In this document: one piece after another, positions 44,908 through 51,584 of the stretch
Position numbering within the stretch: the stretch's first letter is position 1
Layout of the letters: every line of letters starts with the position of its first letter
Assembly (NCBI GenBank): GCA_965276665.1
Contig: OZ255620.1
Coordinates: forward strand, 1,798,001 to 1,862,000
DNA: 64,000 nt
Direction of reading: 5' to 3'
DNA from: CAWGJC01 sp965276665
GTDB lineage: Bacteria; Pseudomonadota; Alphaproteobacteria; Acetobacterales; Acetobacteraceae
Notes under the pieces: generated by a model
Database searches by the model: none
Seen by the model: only the letters and a program-made list of their open reading frames with translations
Told to the model about the DNA's origin: nothing
Position numbers and translations under genes: made by a program

Positions 44908-45624
44908 ATGCGACCATCAGGCCGCGCTGCCGACGTGCTGCGCGACGTCTCGATCACGCCCGGCTTCGCCCATCATGCCGAGGGGTCCTGCCTGATCCGC
45001 ATGGGCGGAACCGAGGTGCTGTGCGCGGCGAGCGCGGAGGCTCGCGTGCCGGGCTTCCTGCGCAATTCCGGCCAGGGCTGGGTGACCGCGGAATACGGGA
45101 TGCTGCCGCGCGCGACCCACACGCGCGGCGATCGGGAGGCGGCGCGCGGCAAGCAATCCGGCCGCACCCAGGAAATCCAGCGCCTCATCGGCCGCAGCCT
45201 GCGCGCGGTGGTCGACCGGGCGGCGCTCGGCGAGATGACGGTCACGCTCGACTGCGACGTGCTGAACGCCGATGGCGGGACGCGCTGCGCGGCGATCACC
45301 GGCGCCTGGGTGGCGCTCTCGCTCGCCATCGCGCATCTGGTGCGGATGAAGGTGCTCGCGCGCTCGCCGATCACCGGCCAGGTGGCGGCGGTGTCCTGCG
45401 GGCTGGTGGGCGATGGGGCGGTGCTCGACCTCGATTACGCCGAGGATTCGAACGCCGAGGCGGATGCCAACTTCGTGCTCACCGATGCGGGCGGGATCGT
45501 CGAGATCCAGGGCACGGCGGAGCGCGCGCCGTTCAGCGAGGCGGATTTCACCGAATTGCTGCGCCTGGCGAAGGCAGGCACGTCGCGGCTGTTCGCGCTG
45601 CAGCGGGAGGCGATCGGCGGCTGA
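44908..45624 (+). CDS. rph: Ribonuclease PH
   Basis: RNase PH trims tRNA 3' ends by phosphorolysis. The 238-residue protein has RPSGRAADVLRDVSITPGFA, EGSCLIRMGGTEVLCAASAE, GQGWVTAEYGMLPRATHTRG, the phosphate-site SGRTQEIQRLIGRSLRAVVD, LDCDVLNADGGTRCAAITGA and LDYAEDSNAEADANFVLTD. All core segments are present. GGAGAG lies ahead of the ATG, next to a CTCCGC/GCGGAG hairpin. It is divergent from hrcA (170-bp gap) and coupled to rdgB, the common alphaproteobacterial arrangement. Confidence 0.97.
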   Translation: MRPSGRAADVLRDVSITPGFAHHAEGSCLIRMGGTEVLCAASAEARVPGFLRNSGQGWVTAEYGMLPRATHTRGDREAARGKQSGRTQEIQRLIGRSLRAVVDRAALGEMTVTLDCDVLNADGGTRCAAITGAWVALSLAIAHLVRMKVLARSPITGQVAAVSCGLVGDGAVLDLDYAEDSNAEADANFVLTDAGGIVEIQGTAERAPFSEADFTELLRLAKAGTSRLFALQREAIGG

Positions 45625-46229
45625 TGCGACGGCTCGCGCGCGGCAGCCGGCTGGTGCTGGCGAGCCATAATCCCGGCAAGCTCGCCGAGATGGCGGAGCT
45701 GCTCGCGCCGCACGCGATCGAGCTCGTCTCCGCCGCCGCGCTCGGCTTGCCGGAGCCCGACGAGACGGCGCCGGATTTCGCCGGCAACGCGCGGATCAAG
45801 GCGCTGGCGGCGGTGGCGGCGGGGCTGCCGGCGCTCGCCGATGATTCCGGGCTGTGCGTGGCCGGGCTCGGCGGCGCGCCGGGCGTCGTATCGGCCCGCT
45901 GGGCTGGCCCGGATAAGGATTTCGGCGCGGCGATGGCGCGGGTGAACCGCGAATTGGGCGGCGCGGCCGATCGCCGCGCCTGGTTCGTCTCGACGCTCTG
46001 CCTGGCGTGGCCGGACGACGAGACGGCGACCTTCATGGGGCGGGTGGATGGCGGCATCGCCTGGCCGCCGCGCGGCACGCGGGGCTTCGGCTACGACCCG
46101 ATCTTCATCCCCGCCGGCCGCCGCGAGACCTATGGCGAGATGGATCCGGCGGAAAAAGCCGCGACCAGCCACCGGGCCCGCGCCTTTGCCCAGCTCGCTT
46201 CGGCCTGCCTGCCGCACGGATCCGCCTAG
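45624..46229 (+). CDS. rdgB: XTP/dITP diphosphatase (RdgB/HAM1)
   Basis: This house-cleaning pyrophosphatase hydrolyses dITP and XTP to monophosphates. The 201-residue chain has the Ham1 signature SRLVLASHNPGKLAEMAELL, the metal/catalytic region GLPALADDSGLCVAGLGGAP, GVVSARWAGPDKDF, and GTRGFGYDPIFIPAGRRETY with EMDPAEKAATSHRARAFAQL. It starts at 45624, overlapping the rph stop by one base (TGATG). Its last four bases overlap the stop of the small membrane gene on the other strand. Confidence 0.96.
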   Translation: MRRLARGSRLVLASHNPGKLAEMAELLAPHAIELVSAAALGLPEPDETAPDFAGNARIKALAAVAAGLPALADDSGLCVAGLGGAPGVVSARWAGPDKDFGAAMARVNRELGGAADRRAWFVSTLCLAWPDDETATFMGRVDGGIAWPPRGTRGFGYDPIFIPAGRRETYGEMDPAEKAATSHRARAFAQLASACLPHGSA

Positions 46230-46399
46230 CCGAACAGCGCCGAGCCGAGCATCACGAGCAGCAGCGCGGAGCCGGTCAGCAGCAGGAACCAGGCGCCGAG
46301 GGCCGCGAGGACGAAGATGCGGCCGAGCCGGGCGCCGAGCCGGTGACGGAAGGGCGTCTCCCGCCGGGCGCTTCGGAGCGGGAGCACCACGTCAGACAT
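46226..46399 (-). CDS. 57-residue single-pass membrane peptide, overlapping the kinase gene
   Basis: This short frame (57 codons plus stop) gives MSDVVLPLRSARRETPFRHR, then LGARLGRIFVLAALGAWFLL and LLTGSALLLVMLGSALFG. It has a basic N-terminus followed by one long hydrophobic helix (residues about 28-57) reaching the C-terminus. By the positive-inside rule the N-terminus is cytoplasmic. Its ATG lies eight bases inside the end of the histidine kinase gene (ATGTCTGA), suggesting translational coupling. No family is recognised. It may anchor or modulate the soluble kinase, which is inference only. Confidence 0.6.
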   Translation of the reverse strand: MSDVVLPLRSARRETPFRHRLGARLGRIFVLAALGAWFLLLTGSALLLVMLGSALFG

Positions 46400-47060
46400 G
46401 GCGCTGCACCTGGAGCGTGGCCCGTGCGACGGTGAGCGCGTCGCGGATGATCACCGCCTCCCCGCCATGCGCGGCCGCCAGCTCGCGGGCCAGTCCGAGT
46501 CCCTGGCCGACCATTGCGCGACCTCGGCACGGTCCCCACCCGTCATCGGTGACGGTGAGCGCCACCCGCCCGCGGCCATCCTCCTGCACGGTGACGCCGA
46601 TGCGCCCGATCAGGCGCAGCCGCATCCCGTGCTTGACCGCATTGCCGACGAATTCATGGGCGATCCGCAGCACCGGCATTTCGAGCGCGGGCGGGCAGAC
46701 CCCTTCGACCCTGATATCGAGGGCGATCTGCTGCTCCTGCGTCGCCAGCAGCCCGACCATGCCGTCGCAGAGCGCACGCAGCCGCTCAGTGATCGGCGGC
46801 GGCTCGCGGGTCATGCCGAACAGCGCGTCCGAGATGGCAACCGACAGCATGATCCGACGCTCCAGCTCCTCGATCGCGTGGCGCGCGGCGGCATTGCGCG
46901 CCGCGTCCGCCTGGTCGTGCAGCTGGATCAGCATGCCCTGCAACGCATTCTTGGTGTGGTGACGGAGCTCACGCATCTCGAGCGGGCGCCGCGCCGCATT
47001 CCCGGCTCCCATCGGTCGACGCGCATCGCGCCGCATGCACCGCCTGGCCATCGCCTGCAT
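46392..47060 (-). CDS. Soluble histidine kinase, HisKA_2/HWE-like, without sensor domain
   Basis: The 222-residue protein begins with about 27 basic residues, then the dimerisation/phosphoacceptor box EMRELRHHTKNALQGMLIQL (His34 by alignment with H-R-V-K-N). The second helix is RHAIEELERRIMLSVAISDA. An HATPase_c domain follows: N-box IAHEFVGNAVKHGM, G1 VTDDGWGPCRG, and G2 GQGLGLARELAAAHGGEAVI. There is no input, PAS or transmembrane domain and no response regulator nearby. AGGTAGGG precedes the ATG at 47060. It is divergent from the DUF6502 gene, with two palindromes between them. It could equally be an ATP-binding partner-switch protein. Confidence 0.82.
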   Translation of the reverse strand: MQAMARRCMRRDARRPMGAGNAARRPLEMRELRHHTKNALQGMLIQLHDQADAARNAAARHAIEELERRIMLSVAISDALFGMTREPPPITERLRALCDGMVGLLATQEQQIALDIRVEGVCPPALEMPVLRIAHEFVGNAVKHGMRLRLIGRIGVTVQEDGRGRVALTVTDDGWGPCRGRAMVGQGLGLARELAAAHGGEAVIIRDALTVARATLQVQRHV

Positions 47061-47094
47061 CGTCCCTACCTCGTCGTTAGTGGAGGAAGTTTGT

Positions 47095-47140
47095 GTGGGA
47101 ATTTTTCCCACGTCAAGCGCTCGTGGGTTTATTTCCCACG
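47095..47140. promoter_or_regulatory. Twin 17-bp palindromic operators between kinase and DUF6502 genes
   Basis: GTGGGAATTTTTCCCAC (47095-47111) and GTGGGTTTATTTCCCAC (47123-47139) share the arms GTGGG-N7-CCCAC with A/T-only centres. Their centres are 28 bp apart, and both are followed by G-T-C. They lie 35 bases before the kinase ATG and 50 bases before the DUF6502 ATG, so a bound dimer pair could control both directions. Confidence 0.7.
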
Positions 47141-47189
47141 TCGGCCGGATTAGGGTCCGGCCTCGAAACAGCCGGGCACGCCACCTCCC

Positions 47190-48038
47190 ATGCCTCCCCT
47201 CGACCGATCCGCCGCACCCGCGCCGGCAGCCCTGACCGGGCCGCTTCGCCGTTTGCTGCGCCCGGTCGTCCGCCTGCTGATCCGCAGCGGCCTCACCTTT
47301 CCGGTGCTCGCCGATCTGCTGCGCGCGCTCTATGTCGAAGTCGCGTTCGACGATCTGCTCGCCGGCTCGGAACCGACGGTGAGCCGACTCAGCCTGATGA
47401 CCGGCATCCACCGCAAGGAGGTCCGCCGCCTGCGCGGCCCGGATGCGGATGCGGCCGAGCCGCCGATGGTGACGCTCGCCACCACCATCATCGGGCGCTG
47501 GCTCGCGGAGCATGCCGGTCCGGATGGCGCGCCGCTGCCGCTGCCGCGAAACACCACGGACGGCCCCTCCTTCGAGGCGCTGGTCCGATCGGCCACCACC
47601 GATATCCGCCCGCGCGCGGTGCTCGATGACTGGCTGGCGCAAAACATCATCACGCTCGACGAGGCGGACCGCGTCAGCCTCAACGAGGCCGCCTTCCTGC
47701 CGGCGCCGGGCGGCGCCGAACAGCTCTTTTTCTTCGGCCGCAACCTGCACGACCACGCCGCCGCCGCCGCCGCCAACCTGCTCGCCGGCGGCGCCGCCGC
47801 CCCCTTTCTCGACCGCAGCGCGCATTACGACGGGCTGACCGAGGCGACCGCCGCCCGGGTCGAGGAGGTCGCCCGCGAGGCGGCGCGGCGGATGCTGATC
47901 GAGGTGAACCGCGCGGCCCTCGCGCTGATGGCGGAGAACGACCAGGCGGTCGCCGCCGAGCCGGGGCAGAATTTGCGGCGGGTCAATCTCGGCGCCTATG
48001 TGTTCCGCGACGACGATCCCGGCAGAGAGGCGGGCTGA
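47190..48038 (+). CDS. DUF6502 family protein (putative HTH regulator)
   Basis: The 282-residue protein fits the DUF6502 family. Its N-terminal 80 residues look like a degenerate helix-turn-helix: LTGPLRRLLRPVVRLLIRSG, LTFPVLADLLRALYVEVAF, then TVSRLSLMTGIHRKEVRRLR, which reads like a recognition helix. The remainder is helical and acidic with an aromatic FFGRNLHDHAAAAAANLLAG and EVAREAARRMLIEVNRAALA. No membrane segment is seen. Start: the ATG at 47190 lacks a clear Shine-Dalgarno. Its stop overlaps the lipoprotein start (TGATG). A DNA-binding role on the twin palindromes upstream is inference. Confidence 0.72.
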   Translation: MPPLDRSAAPAPAALTGPLRRLLRPVVRLLIRSGLTFPVLADLLRALYVEVAFDDLLAGSEPTVSRLSLMTGIHRKEVRRLRGPDADAAEPPMVTLATTIIGRWLAEHAGPDGAPLPLPRNTTDGPSFEALVRSATTDIRPRAVLDDWLAQNIITLDEADRVSLNEAAFLPAPGGAEQLFFFGRNLHDHAAAAAANLLAGGAAAPFLDRSAHYDGLTEATAARVEEVAREAARRMLIEVNRAALALMAENDQAVAAEPGQNLRRVNLGAYVFRDDDPGREAG

Positions 48039-49261
48039 TGGTGAAGCGACCGGGCGTGCCCGGCGGCGCGCGGCGCGGTTTGGCGTTGCTCATGGCGATC
48101 CTGCTGGCGGGCTGCGTGGCCGCGCAGCCGGTCGCCGATCGCGGCATCGGCGGCACGGGCGCTCCGGCGCAGATCGAAACCGCGGATCGCGGCATCGGCG
48201 GCACGGGCGTTACAGGCGGCACAACTATCACCGGCGGCACGGGCATTTTCGGCGCGATCACCGGATTCGGCAGCATCTGGGTGGACGGCGTGGAGGTGCA
48301 GACCGACGCCGCGACCCGCGTCACCGGCGAGGCCGGTTCTGCCTCGGCCGCGGCGCTCGGCGTCGGGCAGGTGGTCGCCGTGCAGGCGGACGAAGCGAAC
48401 GGCGCGTTGCGGGCGAGGCAGATCACGCTTCGCACGGAGGTCTCCGGCCCGGTGCAATCGGTGGGCAATGGGGCAGCGGTGGTCGCCGGGCAACGCGTGA
48501 CGATCGCCTCCGGCACGCCGGGCGGGGCGGCGCTGCGGCCGGGGTCATGGGTGGATGTCAGCGGGTTTCGCACGCAGGACGGAGCGGTGGCGGCGACCCG
48601 GTTCGACCAACGCGCGGCGACCGGACCGGTGAGCGCAAGCGGCCCGGTGAGCGCACGCGATGGCGGCCTGTTCGTCGGCGATCTCCGCCTGTCCGGCACG
48701 GCGCCCCTTCCCGCCGCCGGCAGCTTCGTGCAGGTCGAGGGCACCTACCGCGGCGGCGCGCTCGAGGTGACGCGGGTCGCGCCCGACCTGATCGCGACCG
48801 ATCCCGGCGCCTATTTCGGCCCGCGCACCGGCCGGCTGCTCATCGAGGGCTATGCACGCGGGGGTTCCGGGCGGATGGCGATTGGTCCCGGCCTGCGCCT
48901 CTCCGCCGCTTCCGGTCTCGCCGCCGCGGGTGGCGGACGATCGGTGGTGACGCTCGACCGCCAGCCGAACGGCGCGCTGGTGGCGACCGGGCTCAACCGT
49001 CCGGTCGCGCGCGGCGCACCGCGACCCGGCCTGTTCCGCCCAGCCCCGTTCTCCCAGGCGGCAAGGCCGGGCATGGGCGAGCGCCCCGACCCGTTCAGCC
49101 GCCCGGGATTCGCGCATCCGTTCGGCCGGGGAGAAGCCCCGGCCCCGTGCTTCGGCTGCGGCGGCGGCGGCCTGGGTGGCGGCATAGGCGGCGGCGGGTT
49201 CCGCGGCGGGATGGGCGGCGGCGGATCCCGTGGCGGGATGGGCAACGGCGGCCCGCGCTAA
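48038..49261 (+). CDS. DUF5666 lipoprotein
   Basis: The 407-residue protein has a lipoprotein signal ending LLMAILLAGC (Cys at about residue 27). A DRGIGGTG sequence appears twice (about residues 35 and 50) before ITGFGSIWVDGVEVQTDAAT, the start of repeated DUF5666 OB-like beta units: GQVVAVQADEANGALRARQI, GSWVDVSGFRTQDGAVAATR, GSFVQVEGTYRGGALEVTRV. The C-terminal 60 residues are Gly/Pro/Phe-rich with CFGCGGGG and GGGFRGGMGGGGSRGGM. The cell-envelope location is clear and the role unknown. It is coupled to the DUF6502 gene. The stop TAA is the left end of a TA-flanked repeat. Confidence 0.82.
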   Translation: MVKRPGVPGGARRGLALLMAILLAGCVAAQPVADRGIGGTGAPAQIETADRGIGGTGVTGGTTITGGTGIFGAITGFGSIWVDGVEVQTDAATRVTGEAGSASAAALGVGQVVAVQADEANGALRARQITLRTEVSGPVQSVGNGAAVVAGQRVTIASGTPGGAALRPGSWVDVSGFRTQDGAVAATRFDQRAATGPVSASGPVSARDGGLFVGDLRLSGTAPLPAAGSFVQVEGTYRGGALEVTRVAPDLIATDPGAYFGPRTGRLLIEGYARGGSGRMAIGPGLRLSAASGLAAAGGGRSVVTLDRQPNGALVATGLNRPVARGAPRPGLFRPAPFSQAARPGMGERPDPFSRPGFAHPFGRGEAPAPCFGCGGGGLGGGIGGGGFRGGMGGGGSRGGMGNGGPR

Positions 49262-49409
49262 GAGCCCGCTTGAGAATGCGCTAGGCCGAGTCATCCGGCA
49301 TGGCTTTCGAGAACCGGCGCGGAGCGGCCTTATAAGGTCCGTGAGCACCGGAAGCGCAGAAAGCCGCGTCGGATGGCCGGCATAGGTGCATTCTCAAAAC
49401 GCGCTCTTA
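49259..49409 (+). mobile_element. MITE-like element family A, copy 1
   Basis: This 151-bp non-coding element is flanked by TA at both ends. Its imperfect terminal inverted repeats are about 20 bp (AGAGC-CCGCTTGAGAATGC at left; AGAGCGCGTTTTGAGAATGC reading in from the right). The interior (CTAGGCCGAGTC, CGGCGCGGAGCGGCCT, GTGAGCACCGG, GGCATAG) matches the reverse complement of 52530-52677. The left TA is part of the DUF5666 stop codon. TA flanks suggest past mobilisation by an IS630/Tc1-type transposase, absent here. Confidence 0.75.
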
Positions 49410-49535
49410 GAGCATTTCACCTTCGGTGGAGTCGGCGCCGGCCCTCGCCCCCGCCCGGCCCTCCAACACGAGTATACTTTCGTTGGGGGGCCTGGCGGGG
49501 CGAGGGCCGGCGCCGACTTAACTGAAAATGCTTTA
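49408..49535 (+). mobile_element. MITE-like element family B, copy 1
   Basis: This 128-bp non-coding element is bounded by TAGAGCATTT and AAATGCTTTA. Long internal arms CGGCGCCGGCCCTCGCC and GGCGAGGGCCGGCGCCG flank a centre with ACGAGTATA. It is shared with 59135-59258. It begins at the very TA that ends family A copy 1, so the two elements are stacked. Confidence 0.78.
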
Positions 49536-49539
49536 GCGA

Positions 49540-49884
49540 TCAGCCGGCCAGATTTTCGACCAGGAACTCCTCGCAGCGGCGCATGCGCGCCGGAACATGG
49601 CGTTCCGGCGGCTGCAAGGCGGTGATCGGCAGCGGGTCCGGCTCGGCATCGGCCAGAATGCGCTGCAGCCCTCCGTCGCGGAGACAGGCCGCGGCGGCGA
49701 AGCAGCCTTCCGCGCGGGAAAACCGCAGCCGCCCCTGCACCGCCACGCTCTCCCGCGCCGCCCCGCGCCCGAACGCCCAGACCAGCGGCTCACGGGGATT
49801 GAGGTCGATCACCGCCTCCCGCCCGGCGAGCTCCGCCGGCAGGGCCGTGCCGTGATGGACGAGGTAGCCGGGCGAAGCGCAGGA
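49540..49884 (-). pseudogene. C-terminal remnant of a LysR-family regulator
   Basis: Reading the minus strand from 49884, translation gives SCASPGYLVHHGTALPAELA, then VIDLNPREPLVWAFGRGAAR and LRFSRAEGCFAAAACLRDGG, then ALQPPERHVPARMRRCEEFL. This is the last third of a LysR substrate-binding domain ('C-A-S-P-x-Y-L' is the landmark). Two stops (TGA TAA) directly precede it, and the helix-turn-helix and first effector subdomain are missing. The only available start is a GTG at 49812, giving 90 residues without DNA binding. LysR genes often sit divergent to a DoxX gene, as here. Confidence 0.8.
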
Positions 49885-49938
49885 TTATCAACACCGCGGA
49901 AGCAGCTACATGGAGGCTTCCCGTGTCGGAGGTCTTGC

Positions 49939-50361
49939 ATGAACACCCGCCCGCCCTTGGCCCGCTTCGAGCCCGAACTTCTCGCCCTGCTGCGCATCGT
50001 CGCCGGACTGCAATTCCTAGAGCACGGGCTCGTCAAGCTGGTCGGCTTTCCGCCCGGCGCCCCACCCGGGATGGTGCCGCTCGAGAGCTTTTTAGGGATT
50101 GCCGGGGTAATCGAGACCGTCACCGGCATGCTGCTGGTGCTCGGCCTGTTCAGCCGCATCGCCGGCTTCATCGCCTCAGGCGAGATGGCGATCGCCTATT
50201 GGACCGCGCATGCGCCGCACAGCCCGTTCCCGGCGGTCAATGGCGGTGACGCGGCCATCCTGTTCTGCTTCCTGTTCCTCTATATCGCCGCGCGCGGCCC
50301 CGGCCGTTTCGCGATCGATACACGGCGCGGCGACGCGTCCGCGCTCCGGGCCACCGTATGA
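49939..50361 (+). CDS. DoxX family membrane protein
   Basis: The 140-residue protein has four hydrophobic helices in the DoxX pattern: LLALLRIVAGLQFLEHGLVK, PLESFLGIAGVIETVTGMLL with LVLGLFSRIAGFIASGEMAI, and DAAILFCFLFLYIAARGPGR. DoxX-like proteins are small inner-membrane proteins tied to redox or thiol stress in some bacteria. The function here is open. GGAGG lies ahead of the ATG at 49939. Its presumed divergent LysR regulator is only a remnant. Confidence 0.88.
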   Translation: MNTRPPLARFEPELLALLRIVAGLQFLEHGLVKLVGFPPGAPPGMVPLESFLGIAGVIETVTGMLLVLGLFSRIAGFIASGEMAIAYWTAHAPHSPFPAVNGGDAAILFCFLFLYIAARGPGRFAIDTRRGDASALRATV

Positions 50362-50459
50362 CGCGGCTCCCGACGCTCTTCATTCCGCAGGGCGCCGGCC
50401 TCTGACTCGGTCTCGTCTGAGATGGCTCCGGCGCAGCTTAGGGCGGCAGGAAATGAGTC

Positions 50460-50966
50460 TTAGAGGATTTTGCGGCGCTCGCAGCTCTTATCCGCCTTCA
50501 GGCTTTCCTCGACGAAAGCTTCGAGCAGCTCAATCACGCGATCTTCATCGAAGACTTCCTCGTCGATCACCGTGCGGATCAAGCCGCACGCGCTGACGAC
50601 CTCGGTTCGTCGCTCCGGCACCGGGATGAACGTCATCGCCGGCGGCGCATAGGCGGCGGATTCCTCCGCGGAAGGGATGTGCAGCAGGCAGCAGCAGCCG
50701 GGCTTGGTGAAGCAATCCGGATCCTGCGCCCGCAGCGGCACCACTTCCAGCCGATAGCCGTCGCACATATCCTGCCCGACCACCGCGACGGCACGGTCGA
50801 TCACCGCCCGCGGCTCGGACGAAAAGCGGTCGAACCAGGATTTGAGCTCCCGCCGGCGGTCATCGCGGGTCTGTTCATGGTGGCGATGCAGCTCGGCCGC
50901 CTCTCTCCACCGCTGCCGGTGGGTCTCGACGAAATGCCGGATACGAGCCCCGGTGTTTTCGGACAT
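50460..50966 (-). CDS. Hypothetical protein with a Cys cluster
   Basis: No family is recognised for this 168-residue soluble protein. The N-terminal third is a charged helix (RHFVETHRQRWREAAELHRH, HEQTRDDRRRELKSWFDRFS). The middle has DMCDGYRLEVVPLRAQDPDC followed by FTKPGCCCLLHIPSAEE, with five Cys in about 30 residues and a sixth in SACGLI. The C-terminus is acidic helical (DEEVFDEDRVIELLEAFVEE) and ends basic. The Cys pattern could bind metal or Fe-S. It is preceded by overlapping inverted repeats at 51011-51044 and stands alone between DoxX and rnhA. Confidence 0.7.
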   Translation of the reverse strand: MSENTGARIRHFVETHRQRWREAAELHRHHEQTRDDRRRELKSWFDRFSSEPRAVIDRAVAVVGQDMCDGYRLEVVPLRAQDPDCFTKPGCCCLLHIPSAEESAAYAPPAMTFIPVPERRTEVVSACGLIRTVIDEEVFDEDRVIELLEAFVEESLKADKSCERRKIL

Positions 50967-51010
50967 GGCAATCTTCCTCGCTTGCGAGGCGCTCTTCGTC
51001 GCCTTCAGGC

Positions 51011-51044
51011 GAGTACTGTAACGCGCATGGTACTCGGGTTACAG
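51011..51044. promoter_or_regulatory. Interleaved inverted repeats upstream of the Cys-cluster gene
   Basis: Two dyads interlock: GAGTAC (51011-51016) with GTACTC (51030-51035), and CTGTAAC (51016-51022) with GTTACAG (51038-51044). They lie 45-78 bases before the ATG at 50966, where a promoter would be expected. They may be alternative operator or DNA-cruciform sites. No regulator is assigned. Confidence 0.45.
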
Positions 51045-51077
51045 AAAAATAACCGATCGCGGGGCTTGCGGCCCGCG

Positions 51078-51584
51078 CTAACCCTGCCCGTCGCGCGCCA
51101 GCGTCGCCAACCGATCGGCGCGGCTGTTCATCGGATGGCCGGAATGGCCGCGCACCCAGGTCCAGGTGATGGTGTGCGGCTTGGCCGCGGCGAGCACGCG
51201 CTGCCAGAGATCCATGTTGGCGACCGGGTCGCCGGCGCTGTTGCGCCAGTTCCGCCGGACCCAGCCGCTGTGCCATCGGGTGATGCCGTTGCGAAGGTAT
51301 TCGCTGTCCGTGGTGAGGGTGACGAGGCAGGTCCGGGTGAGCGCCTCGAGAGCGGCCGCCGCAGCGGTGAGCTCCATCCGGTTGTTGGTGCTGGCCGGCT
51401 CGCTGCCGGTGAGCTCGCGTTCCCGCCCGCGAAACCGCAGGATCGCCGCCCAGCCGCCGGGGCCCGGATTGGGCTTGCACCCCCCGTCGGTCCAGATTTC
51501 CACCACGTCCGCGGTCCGGGCGGACTCCATTGTCTCGCCGACATCTTCGGGGCCGGTGAAGGGCGGGTCAGAGTCCATAGGCAT
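51078..51584 (-). CDS. rnhA: Ribonuclease HI
   Basis: It cuts RNA in RNA-DNA hybrids. The 168-residue chain has the catalytic tetrad in order: Asp in VEIWTDGGCKPNPGPGGWAA, Glu in NNRMELTAAAAALEAL, Asp in TLTTDSEYLRNGITRW, and Asp in VRGHSGHPMNSRADRLA, with the basic handle WVRRNWRNSAGDPVANMDLW. About 25 acidic residues precede the core. The ATG at 51584 overlaps the thrB end by 17 bases; an internal ATG at MESART is an alternative. It ends the ispH-thrB-rnhA group. Confidence 0.97.
   Translation of the reverse strand: MPMDSDPPFTGPEDVGETMESARTADVVEIWTDGGCKPNPGPGGWAAILRFRGRERELTGSEPASTNNRMELTAAAAALEALTRTCLVTLTTDSEYLRNGITRWHSGWVRRNWRNSAGDPVANMDLWQRVLAAAKPHTITWTWVRGHSGHPMNSRADRLATLARDGQG

Noticed and set aside
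49281..49400. Small gene inside the element between the DUF5666 and LysR remnants
   Set aside because: No frame is shared with the second copy of the element. The conserved features are the inverted ends and short blocks.
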